A DNA stretch of 45,834 bases from Melioribacter roseus (GCA_020726285.1 DYSW01000005.1:32502-78335); one strand, 5' to 3'; numbered from the stretch's first letter, positions 26,601 to 35,886 are shown. A program made the numbers and translations. The notes: generated by a model not told the origin, from the letters alone.

Positions 26601-27250
26601 GGCCATCACAACCAGTAAATTTTAAAGTTTACAATATCAGTGAAAAGCGATATGTTGACTTTGTATTTATAGATCTCGATACAAATGGTGGTCCAGGTAC
26701 TTTTTCTGCCTTAAGAACAAAAAAAGACAGAATTATTTTCCTTGAACCTAATTCGATTAACGAATTAATTATAACTTGGACAAATTATCTATCTGGTGAT
26801 ACAACGGGTGCAAAACAAATTCCACAAGAAGGTGATTCTCTTATTGTGAAATTGAAAAAACCATTCTTATCTTCAGATAAATTTACGTTTGTTGCTTCTG
26901 CCGGAACGATTGATGAAGCAAAGGCAAAAGACGCTTTAGATGATATTAAAGTTGTTCCAAATCCATACGTTGCTCAAGCAAGTTGGGAAGTAAAAAATCC
27001 TTTCAATAGCGGACGTGGACCACGTTTATTACAATTTATTCACCTACCCGCTCAATGTACTATCAAAATATTTACCGTTAGCGGTGAACTTGTAAAAGAA
27101 ATTGAACACAATACAGCTTTTGCTGATGGAACAGAATATTGGGATATGCTAACAAAAGATAATCTTGGTATTGCTTACGGAGTTTATGTTTTTTATGTAG
27201 ATGCTCCGGGAATTGGGACAAAAATCGGCAAGTTTGCCGTTATTAAATAA
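23603..27250 (+). CDS. Large secreted protein with Ca-binding-like acidic loops and sorting-type C-terminus
   Basis: I do not recognise a named family. The start is set at the ATG at 23603 (1215 residues) because GGAG lies 6 nt ahead and a signal peptide follows (ending AVFGQ). Residues about 305-540 hold at least five acidic DxDxDG-like loops (DNDGDG, DDNENG, DQNNNG, DNNNNG, DEDGD), resembling thrombospondin-3 or dockerin calcium loops. Two of them are followed by a duplicated GSPxITQEMI segment. A fibronectin-III-like part (about 680-820) comes next. The last about 95 residues open with VVPNPYVAQ and end KIGKFAVIK, like FlgD/T9SS type-A tails. Probably exported by T9SS and attached outside, working with the receptor before it and the PorV-like protein after it. 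Confidence 0.8.
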   Translation: MNKFLKTILVAFLIVFLPLAVFGQYVPGTERGDSGKRGNAQMEGNNIRTSIFNFGWTGRTDGTLPLDVQTPYEWPKNTGQVYLALTAIFVAGEVTDDNGQIIKIVDLPNGRNAPDGSSWNFEPVPGYYNESRTERSIATSVDETTWPAFWPDKENDEIDPGWAGSWNGLGGKDDFRADQEIFYRSSDDKYDRYTTYFPDTTDYTRKGLGILLDVRTLAWSQILVQDAIYILHNVKNDGTKDIPKGAITAWHADFVGGNGDSQDDFSEFDLLLDVAFSYDKDNRAPDFGSDPVGIVAQAFLETPGNSDDRVDNDGDGEVNGPKVSEELLVGENVDNLLDDNENGLIDENETHIPFGVQVGVTFADRIDQNNNGEDGSPIITQEMIDLASTDQWKRWPNSPFFDAIQDGQVHLLMVDADDLGMKFSDFIDNNNNAEEGSPTITQEMINQASTDTYFRYKLDNGLILYNVIQSTLGLAYADGIDNNNNGAIDENIDEQIDEMVDESRENGIDEDGDWNVLTDDVGVDGVAGTGDYGENDGVPTSGARFNLPGEPNVDVTDVSETDQIGITNAQYEPAGAYNFSTISDAELWFKFMRPGLFYNPQEVVAGEYDLFISSSYFPIKSGQTEPISVSVILANGPVSDPDAALRKAEIQRKKLRVQETYENDYQFANAPFAPNVTAIPGDNRVTLHWDDIAESSFDDYIDKIGGDGNDFEGYKIYRAQDPAFLDPYVITNGYGNLVFRTPIAQFDLVDAYSGFDSVGIDGVHYYLGDNTGLKHSFVDSTVKNGFTYYYAVVAYDFGYPTGNIIPSESPIRISLQSDGTVRTGPNVVKIVPSVPAAGYVPPTLGVLEHTTGTSTGQITSVIIDINQILDGNVYEISFEDTLKMASSTTVPDTLTTKNFTLVNTTSGDTLINHSSDILSDEQPLTEGFRLSFTNEDRVEINTSESGWSSDSIQTYIFEKFKSSVVTDPKGSERPNDYIISFYDESGADTSTAYRLFNTNWPSQPVNFKVYNISEKRYVDFVFIDLDTNGGPGTFSALRTKKDRIIFLEPNSINELIITWTNYLSGDTTGAKQIPQEGDSLIVKLKKPFLSSDKFTFVASAGTIDEAKAKDALDDIKVVPNPYVAQASWEVKNPFNSGRGPRLLQFIHLPAQCTIKIFTVSGELVKEIEHNTAFADGTEYWDMLTKDNLGIAYGVYVFYVDAPGIGTKIGKFAVIK

Positions 27251-27274
27251 TTGAAAATTTTAGGAGAATACAAA

Positions 27275-28300
27275 GTGTTTAAGAAAAATATATTTCTCGG
27301 CTTTATTCTAAGTTTTCTGCTATTCAATTTCGGATTTTCGCAAACAATCTCGAAAACCGGAACAATGGCAGCAAAATTTTTAAGCGTTGGAGTTGGAGCC
27401 AAAGGAATTGCTATGGGAAGTGCCGTTACGGCTACAATGGACGACCCTTCTGCAATGTATTGGAATCCAGCTGGAATTGCCAACACACAAGAATTTAACG
27501 GACTTTTTACATTCACAAAATCATTTGCAGATATAAATCTAAACTACACCGCTGTTGCTTTCCCTGTTGATAATTTCGGTGTTGTGGGAATTAACGTAAC
27601 GTCCATTGATTATGGTACAATGGATGAAACAACTGAAAATTATCCAGATGGTACAGGTTTAACATTTACAGCTGCAAGTTATGCATTTGGTGTAACTTAT
27701 GCCAATTACATAACTGAACTTTTTGCATTTGGAATAAATGTAAAATACATCCGTGAAAACATTTCGAAATCGGCTTCTGATGGTTTGGCTGTTGATATTG
27801 GAACAAACTTCTTAACCCCATTTTGGGGATTAAAGTTTGCAACAAGTATTTCAAATTACGGAACAAAAATGCAAATGTCTGGCGAAGATTTATTAAAACG
27901 CCTCGATTCAGATGAAACTACTGGCGGTAATAACGAATCTGTTGATGTTTACCTTGCTACCGATTCTTTTGAACTTCCACTTCGATTGCAACTTGGTTTA
28001 GCTAAAGATTTCATTTTTAGCGAAGATTACAGACTTACACTCGCAACTGATATAATCTACCCAAACGATAATTATCCTTGGATGAATGTCGGAGCAGAAT
28101 TATCATTACTTGATGAAATTGTGCAAATCCGTGGTGGTTACGAAACATTATTTTTAGAAAATACTCAAAAAGGTCTAACCGCTGGCTTTGGGATAAATTA
28201 TGATGATTTCGGATATTTCGGAATGAATATTGATTATGCATATCAACAATTCAAAGATCTTGGAGACATACACTCATTTGGAGTTGGTTTAAGATTCTAA
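27275..28300 (+). CDS. PorV/PorQ-family outer-membrane beta-barrel protein
   Basis: The start is set at the GTG at 27275 (341 residues): AGGAG lies 8 nt ahead, and the signal peptide (FKKNIFLGFILSFLLFNFGFSQ) begins there. The mature N-terminus carries the family hallmark FLSVGVGAKGIAMGSA and DDPSAMYWNPAGIA (about 30-65 after the start), as in PorV and PorQ and UPF0164. The rest is amphipathic beta strands ending in GVGLRF. PorV shuttles type IX cargo to the cell surface. This copy follows a putative T9SS cargo by 24 nt, so it may serve that protein specifically. A dedicated PorV elsewhere in the genome cannot be excluded. Confidence 0.88.
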   Translation: MFKKNIFLGFILSFLLFNFGFSQTISKTGTMAAKFLSVGVGAKGIAMGSAVTATMDDPSAMYWNPAGIANTQEFNGLFTFTKSFADINLNYTAVAFPVDNFGVVGINVTSIDYGTMDETTENYPDGTGLTFTAASYAFGVTYANYITELFAFGINVKYIRENISKSASDGLAVDIGTNFLTPFWGLKFATSISNYGTKMQMSGEDLLKRLDSDETTGGNNESVDVYLATDSFELPLRLQLGLAKDFIFSEDYRLTLATDIIYPNDNYPWMNVGAELSLLDEIVQIRGGYETLFLENTQKGLTAGFGINYDDFGYFGMNIDYAYQQFKDLGDIHSFGVGLRF

Positions 28301-28319
28301 GTCTTCCCTTTTTTTCATT

Positions 28320-28353
28320 AACCTCTCTTGAAGCAATTTAAGAGAGGTTTTTT
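28320..28353 (+). terminator. Terminator after the receptor-PorV gene set
   Basis: AACCTCTCTT pairs with AAGAGAGGTT around a 10-nt loop and is followed by TTTTTT. It marks the end of the plus-strand envelope block and lies between the convergent PorV-like and ispH genes. Confidence 0.85.
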
Positions 28354-28368
28354 ATTTTAAAAAATGTT

Positions 28369-29550
28369 CTAATCGCAAAATGAGATAATTTTATTTATAA
28401 CCTTTTCGATTTCAGAATCTGGACAAGATGCTCCCGCAGTTAGTGCAATCTTCGGCAATTGATATTTCGATAAAAATTGTAAATCAACTTTCATCGTTTT
28501 TGTGTGAATATCAAAAAAGTGAATTTCGCTTTTTGATTTAATTTCACTCGCATTCTTTATAAAGTAGGTTGACATTTTTTCATCTAATATCTTAACAAGA
28601 TGTGTTGTGTTTGAGCTATTGTAACCACCAACAACAATAGAAATATTTGCATCTAAATTTAACAATTCTTTAGTAGCGGTTTGATTATCGTTCGTGGCGT
28701 AACACAAAGTATCGCGAGTATCAGCAAAATGCTCTGATATTTTTTCATCCCCAAACTTTCTAATCATTGTTTGTCGTAAATATTCTGTGATTTCTAATGT
28801 TTCTTCAGCCAACATAGTTGTTTGGTTTACAACTCCAATATTATTTAGATCATTATTTACATCGAAATTCTCAGAAATCTTTGAACCAAATTTTTCAAAA
28901 AACTCTTTTTCCGATTTACTTCCCAGAATTACTTCTGCAAGAAATTTTGCTTCATCTAAGTTTAATAATGTGATAGCTTTTCCGTGAATTTCTGTATGAG
29001 AAAATGTTGCTCGTGTTTCTTCATGTTGAGCTTTTCCATGAATAATTGTTGTAAAGTTATTTAGTGCTATTTCTCTACTTCTATTCCAGACTTTCTCCAC
29101 AAAAGGACAAGTTGTGTTAAATTGCAAAGGATTGATTCCCTTTTCCTTAAGTATATTTTCTGTGGAAATTGTTGTCCCAAACGCTGGAATTATTACAATA
29201 TCTTCCGAAGTAATTTCTTCCCAATTAATCAAATTATTTCCATAAGTATCCTGAAGAAACAGAATTCCATTTTCTACTAAATCTTTATTTACATCTGGAT
29301 TATGAATCATCTCACTAAGTAAAAATATCCGTTTCCCATGATTTTCGTTCAAGGTTTTGTATGCAATTTCAATCGCATTTTCCACCCCGAAGCAAAATCC
29401 AAAATGCCGAGAAAGATAAAACGTAACGTTAGAATAATCTAGAATTGTAGGCGAAAAATCGCGTTTCATTCTGTCATTTTGTTTACGTTCAAGTTTAATT
29501 TTTGTTATAAATTCACTTCTGAATTTATTTGGAACATCAAATTTTCGCAT
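28369..29550 (-). CDS. ispH: 4-hydroxy-3-methylbut-2-enyl diphosphate reductase
   Basis: A 393-residue IspH. It catalyses the last step of the MEP isoprenoid pathway, reducing HMBPP to IPP and DMAPP at an iron-sulfur cluster. The three cluster cysteines are in place: Cys53 (FGFCFGVENA), Cys148 (NTTCPFVEKVW) and Cys283 (TLCYATNDNQ). The substrate-binding HxG and SEMIHNP segments lie at about 79-84 and 171. At 393 residues it is the long form seen in cyanobacteria and some other phyla, with about 45 extra N-terminal residues. It is divergent from prfA with 75 nt between starts. Confidence 0.93.
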   Translation of the reverse strand: MRKFDVPNKFRSEFITKIKLERKQNDRMKRDFSPTILDYSNVTFYLSRHFGFCFGVENAIEIAYKTLNENHGKRIFLLSEMIHNPDVNKDLVENGILFLQDTYGNNLINWEEITSEDIVIIPAFGTTISTENILKEKGINPLQFNTTCPFVEKVWNRSREIALNNFTTIIHGKAQHEETRATFSHTEIHGKAITLLNLDEAKFLAEVILGSKSEKEFFEKFGSKISENFDVNNDLNNIGVVNQTTMLAEETLEITEYLRQTMIRKFGDEKISEHFADTRDTLCYATNDNQTATKELLNLDANISIVVGGYNSSNTTHLVKILDEKMSTYFIKNASEIKSKSEIHFFDIHTKTMKVDLQFLSKYQLPKIALTAGASCPDSEIEKVINKIISFCD

Positions 29551-29625
29551 TTATAACTCGTTTTTGAAAAGGCAAATTTGCATAAATTTTTAATTATATT
29601 CACAATCTTAAAAATTTAGGTTAAA

Positions 29626-30702
29626 ATGGATTTTATAGCGAAATTACAAGAAGTAAAGAACAGATTCGATAAAATTATGGTAGAATTATCAAGTCCGGAT
29701 ATACTATCTGACCAAAAAAGAATGATAGAATTAAGCAAAAAAAGAAGTGAATTAGAAGAAGTTGTTATTACTTTTGGACAATATCAAAAAGTTAATCATG
29801 ATGAATTAGGAAATCTTGATATTATTCAAAATGAAAAAGATAGTGATATTGTTGAACTTGCCGAAGCTGAATTAGAGGATTTGCGTATTAAAAAAGCCGA
29901 TTTGGAAGAAAAAATAAAATTCTTACTAATTCCCAAAGACCCAGATGATGACAAAAATGTTATTTTGGAAATAAGAGCTGGAACCGGTGGCGATGAAGCT
30001 GGACTTTTTGCAAATGATTTATTTAGAATGTACACCCGATTTTGCGAAAAAATTGGTTGGAAATACGAGCTTATCGACATTAACGATATGGGTGGAGTTG
30101 GTGGTATCAAAGAAGTTATTATGTCAATTGCCGGAAATGGAGTTTATGGCGATTTGAAATTTGAGAGCGGCGTTCATCGTGTGCAACGAGTTCCCGCAAC
30201 CGAAGCAAGTGGTCGTTTACATACTTCGGCTGCATCTGTTGCGGTTATGCCAGAAGCCGAAGATGTTCAAGTTGATGTCGACCAAAATGATTTGAAAATT
30301 GATGTTTACAGAAGTGGTGGTGCTGGTGGACAAAATGTGAATAAAGTTGAAACAGCCATCAGAATTACACATATTCCAACTGGCATTGTTGTTCAATGTC
30401 AAGATGAACGTTCCCAATTAAAAAATCGTCAGAAAGCAATGAAAGTACTTAATGCACGTTTGTATGATGCAAAATTACAGGAACACAACAAGGAAATTGC
30501 CGACCAACGTAAATCGATGGTAAAAAGTGGCGATAGAAGCGATAAAATCCGCACTTACAATTTTCCTCAGAATAGACTCACCGACCATAGAATTGGGCTA
30601 ACTTTGTATAGTCTTTCAACAATAATGGATGGAGATTTGGAAGAAATTATTGAAAAATTAAAGTTAGCTGATAGAACTGAAAAACTAAAAACTGAAGATT
30701 AA
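29626..30702 (+). CDS. prfA: Peptide chain release factor 1
   Basis: A 358-residue class I release factor that recognises UAA and UAG. The GGQ catalytic motif sits in [11 protein letters not shown] (about 227-237). The anticodon-like tripeptide region [14 protein letters not shown] (about 185-198) has the Pro-Ala-Thr that defines RF1 against SPF in RF2. The length and the N-terminal coiled domain are normal. Its TAA overlaps the reversed stop of the sugar-transferase gene (TTAA at 30699-30702), so the two genes converge with no spacer and no hairpin terminator. Confidence 0.95.
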   Translation: MDFIAKLQEVKNRFDKIMVELSSPDILSDQKRMIELSKKRSELEEVVITFGQYQKVNHDELGNLDIIQNEKDSDIVELAEAELEDLRIKKADLEEKIKFLLIPKDPDDDKNVILEIRAGTGGDEAGLFANDLFRMYTRFCEKIGWKYELIDINDMGGVGGIKEVIMSIAGNGVYGDLKFESGVHRVQRVPATEASGRLHTSAASVAVMPEAEDVQVDVDQNDLKIDVYRSGGAGGQNVNKVETAIRITHIPTGIVVQCQDERSQLKNRQKAMKVLNARLYDAKLQEHNKEIADQRKSMVKSGDRSDKIRTYNFPQNRLTDHRIGLTLYSLSTIMDGDLEEIIEKLKLADRTEKLKTED

Positions 30703-31535
30703 GCGGTTTTCTGATTTTCGCCTTTGTTGATGTGTATAATCTTTATCGAATTATTTAATTTTTCTTCGCGGGAAAGTGTTTGTGAATTAACCCAATAATT
30801 TTCGGGAATTTGAATTGAATATGATGTTGGGAGTGCTTCCAATTTTTTAATGATTTTCTTCTGCGATTTTATTAATGGATTTATCACAAAACTTGTTGAT
30901 GAGAAAATGAAAGTTGATAAATTCTTTTTTGTGGACTGATTCGGAAGAATTGCGTCGGAGTTTTTTCCTTTTAAAAAGATAACAAACGTTTGAATGAATA
31001 AATATAAATCTAATTTTACTGACTTATTATATTCATAAAGCAAATCAAGTTCTACTAAATTCTTAATTCCTTCGTTTCTATCACCAAAAAGTTGCCAAAG
31101 TCCAGTTAAACCAGGTTTGGATTTGATATTTTTTCTCAAACTATAATAATAAGGTGATTGTTCTTTAAGTAATTTCAAATCAGAAGTCATAAATGGACGT
31201 GGACCAATGAAACTCATTTCCCCAAATAAAATATTATAGAGTTGTGGAATTTCATCCAACCCAGTTTTTCGTAAAATTTTGGAGAATTTAGTAAGGTGAT
31301 TTTGTTGCTCAGTTTTAAGAAATGCGTTTGTTTCTTCAGAAGTTGATAAGAACTTTTTTAATGTTTTGAATTTTACGATGCGGAATTTTCCGTTATTTAG
31401 TGTTATTCCCCTTTCTTGAAAAAATATTGGAAATTCTTGTAAATCTAAAGCCAACCCTAAAAAAATCAAAAATTGCAATGGAATTGTTAATACAATTAGA
31501 ATTAATGAAATTAATATATCGAAAACTCTTCGCAA
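30699..31535 (-). CDS. Bacterial sugar transferase (undecaprenyl-phosphate sugar-1-phosphate transferase type)
   Basis: A 278-residue member of the PF02397 initiating transferases. One N-terminal membrane segment (about 7-29) precedes the catalytic core with [14 protein letters not shown] (about 50-58), the acidic pair in [23 protein letters not shown] (about 95-117) and KPGLTGLWQ (about 140-148). It lacks the four extra N-terminal helices of WbaP/WcaJ and is closer to the short PglC-like form. It should load a sugar phosphate on undecaprenyl phosphate to start surface-glycan synthesis. The start is TTG, directly after the TAG of purM, so it is translationally coupled. A 60-residue C-terminal extension after the core is unexplained. 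Confidence 0.87.
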   Translation of the reverse strand: MRRVFDILISLILIVLTIPLQFLIFLGLALDLQEFPIFFQERGITLNNGKFRIVKFKTLKKFLSTSEETNAFLKTEQQNHLTKFSKILRKTGLDEIPQLYNILFGEMSFIGPRPFMTSDLKLLKEQSPYYYSLRKNIKSKPGLTGLWQLFGDRNEGIKNLVELDLLYEYNKSVKLDLYLFIQTFVIFLKGKNSDAILPNQSTKKNLSTFIFSSTSFVINPLIKSQKKIIKKLEALPTSYSIQIPENYWVNSQTLSREEKLNNSIKIIHINKGENQKTA

Positions 31536-32531
31536 CTACTGAATTTCTCCAATTATTTTACATTCAAAATTAAGTGTTTTTGACAAATTAAATATGTGAT
31601 TTACATCATCCTTGGTAACAATAGCAATTAAACCAATTCCAAGATTGAAAACATTTCGCATTTCTTCATCAGAAATTTCGCCTTCTTTTTGAATTAATTG
31701 GAAAAGTGCAGGAATTTCCCACGAACTCCAATCAATCGCAATTTTATGTTCAACTGGAACAACGCGTTTTGTATTTCCAATTATTCCGCCACCTGTAATA
31801 TGTGAAAAAGCTTTTATCTCCAAACTGTCTTTTAAAATATTTATTAATGATAAATATGATTTATGAACTCGAAGAAGTTCTTCTCCAAGTGATAATTGCA
31901 AATCTGGAGATTTGTATTCTACAGAAAGTCGCTCAAAAAGAACATTCCGAGCAAGTGAATATCCGTTTGTGTGTAATCCGTTTGAAGCAAAGCCAATTAA
32001 CACATCTCCTTTTGAAACGGAATTACCATTAATTATTTTGGATTTTTCAACAATTCCTACAATTGTTCCAGACATATCGTAATCTTTTTCTGCATAAATT
32101 CCCGGCATTTCAGCAGTTTCACCGCCTATCAGCGAAACTTCATTTTCTTTACAAGCTTTTGCAAAGCCTCCAATAATTTCTTGCGATATTTTTAGATTCA
32201 ACTTTCCAAATGCAAGATAATCTAAAAAATAAAGTGGTTTTGCTCCGCCAACTGCAATATCATTTACACAATGATTTACCAAATCTTGCCCAACCGTGTT
32301 GTGAATATCCATTTCTATTGCAATTTTCAACTTTGTTCCAACACCATCAACACTTGAGACTAACACTGGTTCTCTGTAATCAGATAAATCCAAACTATAA
32401 AATGCTCCAAAAGAACCAAGTCCAGTTAAAACATTTTTATTAAATGTTTGTTTTACAACATTTTTTATGTTATTTACCATTTGTTCGCCGGCTAAAATAT
32501 CAACGCCGGAATCTTTGTACGATTTTGCCAT
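31536..32531 (-). CDS. purM: Phosphoribosylformylglycinamidine cyclo-ligase
   Basis: A 331-residue AIR synthetase, performing the fifth step of purine synthesis (FGAM to AIR with ATP). It starts with DSGVDILAGE (about 7-16) and has the GVGTKLKIA loop (about 64-72), GGETAEMPG (about 136-144), SNGLHTNGYSL (about 183-193) and the HITGGG block (about 244-249), all characteristic of PurM. The length is standard. It is divergent from hrcA with 109 nt between the starts. The stop TAG is immediately followed by the TTG start of the sugar-transferase gene, an unusual partner for purM. Confidence 0.95.
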   Translation of the reverse strand: MAKSYKDSGVDILAGEQMVNNIKNVVKQTFNKNVLTGLGSFGAFYSLDLSDYREPVLVSSVDGVGTKLKIAIEMDIHNTVGQDLVNHCVNDIAVGGAKPLYFLDYLAFGKLNLKISQEIIGGFAKACKENEVSLIGGETAEMPGIYAEKDYDMSGTIVGIVEKSKIINGNSVSKGDVLIGFASNGLHTNGYSLARNVLFERLSVEYKSPDLQLSLGEELLRVHKSYLSLINILKDSLEIKAFSHITGGGIIGNTKRVVPVEHKIAIDWSSWEIPALFQLIQKEGEISDEEMRNVFNLGIGLIAIVTKDDVNHIFNLSKTLNFECKIIGEIQ

Positions 32532-32640
32532 ATTGTATTAAATTTTCTAAAATTAAGAAACTGAAGTTAAGGAAAAGCATCGTATTGTTCGTAAAAAAAG
32601 TTCATTTTTTGTAAGTTTACAAAGCTAATTTAAAAGATTA

Positions 32641-33690
32641 ATGTTAAAAGAAATATTAAAAGAACGCGAAAAATCAATTTTGCGATATGTGATTCACCAA
32701 TATATTCTAACCGCAACTCCGGTTGGATCGAGAAATATTGCAAAAAAATATGAACTCGGTCTTTCGCCAGCAACAATTAGAAATATTATGGCTGATTTAG
32801 AAGATTTAGGATTTCTCAATCACCCACACACTTCTGCTGGAAGAATTCCAACCGATTTGGGTTACAGATTTTATGTTGATTCGTTAATGCCAAAAATTTC
32901 TCTTGACCAAAATGAAAAAAACTTTATTGATGCCAATCTAAAAACCGCTGTTTCTGACAAAGATATTATTAAAACAACTGCCGAATTACTAAGCACAATC
33001 ACACATCAAATTGCGTGTGTAACTTATCCGCAATTTGAAGAAGCAAAACTGAAAAAAATTCAAATTGTTCAACTTTCAACTTCTCGAATATTAATTGTAA
33101 TTGAAGTTTTCTCTGGTTTAGTTAGAACAATTACTCTGGAAATTAGCACAAAAATTGAAAAAAAGGAACTTCAAGTTATTGAAAAGTTGTTGAATCAGCG
33201 ACTTACAGAACTTACTTTTAAGCAAATTAAAGAATCGTTTCCAGAACGATTTCGCGACAAAATGAACACTTCTTTGCAGCCAATTATTAGATTATTTTTG
33301 GATTCTTCCGACAAAATATTTTCTGATAATAACGATGACGAAAAAGCTTACATTTACGGAGTAAAAGAAGCACTTTCTCACCCAGAATTTCTGGGAACAG
33401 GAAAATTTGGTAGCATTATTGAATTAATTGAGAATAAAGATGTAATTATTCATTTAATTCAAGAATCTAGTAATGATATTCTTTTTTCGACAAATATTTC
33501 TATCGGACAGGAAAGAAATGACAAAAATTTTGAAGATTATAGCCTCATTTCCAAAAAATATAAAGTCGGCGAAATTAATGGTTCTTTGGGTATAATTGGT
33601 CCGACAAGAATGGAATATTCCAAAACTGTTGCTGTAATTGAATATCTTGCAGAACAAATATCAAAAGAAATGAAAAGATTAAGTAAATAA
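32641..33690 (+). CDS. hrcA: Heat-inducible transcription repressor HrcA
   Basis: A 349-residue HrcA repressor. The N-terminal winged-helix domain carries the highly conserved GLSPATIRNIMADLEDLGFLNHPHTSAGR stretch in two halves (recognition helix about residues 38-52, wing about 55-68). A GAF-like dimerisation core follows. HrcA represses chaperone genes at CIRCE operators with help from GroEL. No CIRCE (TTAGCACTC-N9-GAGTGCTAA) is visible in the 109 nt before this gene. It is first in an hrcA-grpE-dnaJ set; grpE starts 15 nt downstream behind an AGAGAG site. Confidence 0.94.
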   Translation: MLKEILKEREKSILRYVIHQYILTATPVGSRNIAKKYELGLSPATIRNIMADLEDLGFLNHPHTSAGRIPTDLGYRFYVDSLMPKISLDQNEKNFIDANLKTAVSDKDIIKTTAELLSTITHQIACVTYPQFEEAKLKKIQIVQLSTSRILIVIEVFSGLVRTITLEISTKIEKKELQVIEKLLNQRLTELTFKQIKESFPERFRDKMNTSLQPIIRLFLDSSDKIFSDNNDDEKAYIYGVKEALSHPEFLGTGKFGSIIELIENKDVIIHLIQESSNDILFSTNISIGQERNDKNFEDYSLISKKYKVGEINGSLGIIGPTRMEYSKTVAVIEYLAEQISKEMKRLSK

Positions 33691-33705
33691 ATAAGAGAGA
33701 TAAAT

Positions 33706-34269
33706 ATGAGCGAAAAAAACAATCAAAATGAAGAATTAGAAATGGAAAACGAATTGAATAAACCAGAAGAAACAGAAAATACTGAAACATCTGAAGAAAA
33801 CTTGGATTTTAAAAAGCAAATTGAGTTACTAGAAGAAGACATAATAAGAATGAGCGATTTGCTTAAGCGAAAAGCCGCCGAATTTGAAAATTATAAAAGA
33901 AGGACAGAAAATGATTTGTCGTTAATGTTCAAATACGCTGGCGAAGATTTGTTAAAAAAAGTACTTCCTATTTATGATGATTTAGGACGTTCGCTTCAGC
34001 ACACAGAAGAAACAGAAGATTACAAATCATTAATTGATGGAATTAAATTGATTTACAACAATTTTACTAAGCAACTTGAAGAAGCAGGAATTCAAAAAAT
34101 TGACCCAAAAGGAGAACAATTTGATTTCAATTTTCAAGAAGCTCTCCTTCAACAACCATCAACAGAAGTTCCAGAAGAAACCGTTTTGCAAGTTGTGGAA
34201 ATCGGTTATTTGTACAAAGATAAAGTTATAAAACACGCAAAAGTAATTGTAAGTACCGAAGCAAATTAA
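33706..34269 (+). CDS. grpE: Nucleotide exchange factor GrpE
   Basis: A 187-residue GrpE. An acidic disordered N-terminus (about 1-35) is followed by a long coiled-coil dimerisation helix with KRKAAEFENYKRRTEND (about 51-67), and the beta-domain with the EVGYLYKDKVIKHAKVIVS-like ending (about 165-183). It releases ADP from DnaK. It sits between hrcA and dnaJ, but dnaK itself is absent from the window. Confidence 0.94.
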   Translation: MSEKNNQNEELEMENELNKPEETENTETSEENLDFKKQIELLEEDIIRMSDLLKRKAAEFENYKRRTENDLSLMFKYAGEDLLKKVLPIYDDLGRSLQHTEETEDYKSLIDGIKLIYNNFTKQLEEAGIQKIDPKGEQFDFNFQEALLQQPSTEVPEETVLQVVEIGYLYKDKVIKHAKVIVSTEAN

Positions 34270-34279
34270 AGGAAATTAG

Positions 34280-35419
34280 ATGGCAAAAAGAGATTATTAC
34301 GAAATACTTGACGTAACCAAAAATTCTACAAAAGATGAAATCAAAAAAGCTTATAGAACTTTAGCTATGAAATATCATCCAGATAGAAATCCCGATGATA
34401 AAGCAGCAGAAGAAAAATTTAAAGAAGCAGCAGAAGCTTACGAAGTTTTAAGTAGTGATGATAAAAAAGCAAGATATGACCAATACGGTCATGCTGGAAT
34501 GGGAAGTAATGGTCAAGGTTTTGGCGGTTTTTCAGACATTAATGATATTTTTAGCCATTTTTCTGATATTTTCAGTGGCGGTGGAAGTAGTGGCGGAAGC
34601 GGTTCTATTTTTGACGATTTTTTCAGTAGTGGACATTCGCAACGCGGAAGGCGACAATCAACTGGAACGCCAGGTTCTGATTTAAAAGTTACAATTAAAC
34701 TTAAAATGGAAGAAATTGCAACCGGAACCACAAAAAAAGTAAAAATTAACAAATTTGTTTCTTGTACTTCTTGCAATGGAACCGGAGCAAAAGACAATAA
34801 TTCTTTCCATACTTGTTCTGTTTGCAACGGAAGTGGAGAAGTTCGACAAATATCTAAATCAATGTTTGGTCAATTCGTTAATATTACAAGTTGTAAAAAT
34901 TGTAATGGAACCGGAAAAGTAATTTCATCACCTTGTTCAACTTGCCGAGGCGAAGGAAGAATTCAAAAAGAAGATATTATTAAAGTTAATGTTCCCGCTG
35001 GAGTTAGTGATGGAAATTATCTTACTTTACATGGACAGGGAAATTCTGGGAAAAATGGCGGAAAAGCTGGCGATATTATTGTGATTTTCCGTGAAGAACC
35101 ACACGAATTTTTCAAACGTAGCGAAGACGATGTTGTTTATGAATTATTTTTAAGCTATCCTGAAGCGGTCTTAGGAACTGAAGTTGAAGTTCCAACTTTA
35201 ACGGGAAAAGCTAAATTAAAAATCCAACCTGGAATTCAACTTGGTAAATTATTACGTATGAGACACAAAGGAATTCAGCATTTAAACAGACACGGTTCTG
35301 GCGACCAATTAGTAAAAATAAATATTTGGATACCCGAAAACATTAACAATTCTGAACGAAAATCGCTTGAAGATTTGATAAACCAACCAAATATCAAAGT
35401 ACCAACGCAACACAGATGA
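34280..35419 (+). CDS. dnaJ: Chaperone protein DnaJ
   Basis: A 379-residue class I J-protein that stimulates DnaK ATPase. The J domain with HPD (33-35) is followed by a Gly/Phe-Ser-rich linker (about 70-125), four CxxCxGxG zinc-binding repeats ([32 protein letters not shown]; about 160-225), and the C-terminal substrate-binding domains ending near 365. All zinc ligands are present. It starts 10 nt after grpE, and its TGA overlaps the ATG of the comEA-like gene (ATGA). Confidence 0.95.
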   Translation: MAKRDYYEILDVTKNSTKDEIKKAYRTLAMKYHPDRNPDDKAAEEKFKEAAEAYEVLSSDDKKARYDQYGHAGMGSNGQGFGGFSDINDIFSHFSDIFSGGGSSGGSGSIFDDFFSSGHSQRGRRQSTGTPGSDLKVTIKLKMEEIATGTTKKVKINKFVSCTSCNGTGAKDNNSFHTCSVCNGSGEVRQISKSMFGQFVNITSCKNCNGTGKVISSPCSTCRGEGRIQKEDIIKVNVPAGVSDGNYLTLHGQGNSGKNGGKAGDIIVIFREEPHEFFKRSEDDVVYELFLSYPEAVLGTEVEVPTLTGKAKLKIQPGIQLGKLLRMRHKGIQHLNRHGSGDQLVKINIWIPENINNSERKSLEDLINQPNIKVPTQHR

Positions 35420-35886
35420 AAAATTTATTCAGGAAGATTGGATTTACTGATTCTGAATTAAAAATTGTGCTTTTTCTTGTTTCTGCCATTTCTTTTGGAC
35501 TTTTGCTCAATTTTTTAAATTATAAAGATCAAAGTAAACCAATCTACGATTATACTAAACAAGACAGCTTATTTGATAGTTACGATTCTTTGAAAATCCT
35601 TAATTCTTCAGTAATTGAAAGTAATTCAAAAAGTACCACAAAACCAATCACTAAAAATTTGCAAATAAAAAGAAATAGATTTTCTGAAACTAATACGTTA
35701 AATATTAATTTGGCGACTCAAAAAGATTTGCAAGATTTACCAGGGATTGGAGAAAAAACGGCTATTTTAATATTACAAAAAAGAAAAGATTTAATGAAAT
35801 TTACTAAAAAAGAAGATTTACTTAAAGTAAAAGGAATTGGTAAAAGTAAGTTTGATAAAATTAAAAATCTTATTTCAATAAATTAG
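35416..35886 (+). CDS. ComEA-like helix-hairpin-helix protein with membrane anchor
   Basis: A 156-residue protein. A single membrane helix (about 17-37) is followed by a low-complexity Ser/Lys linker and two helix-hairpin-helix motifs ([12 protein letters not shown] about 106-117, [12 protein letters not shown] about 138-149). This is the ComEA layout, a periplasmic DNA-binding receptor for competence. In Bacteroidota many short HhH proteins of this type exist with unclear roles. The start codon overlaps the dnaJ stop by four bases (ATGA), so translation is coupled. A DNA-uptake role is possible but not shown by neighbours; no comEC is in the window. Confidence 0.8.
   Translation: MKNLFRKIGFTDSELKIVLFLVSAISFGLLLNFLNYKDQSKPIYDYTKQDSLFDSYDSLKILNSSVIESNSKSTTKPITKNLQIKRNRFSETNTLNINLATQKDLQDLPGIGEKTAILILQKRKDLMKFTKKEDLLKVKGIGKSKFDKIKNLISIN

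Noticed and set aside
32532-32640. Possible CIRCE operator before hrcA
   Set aside because: No inverted repeat resembling TTAGCACTC with a 9-nt spacer could be found on either strand.
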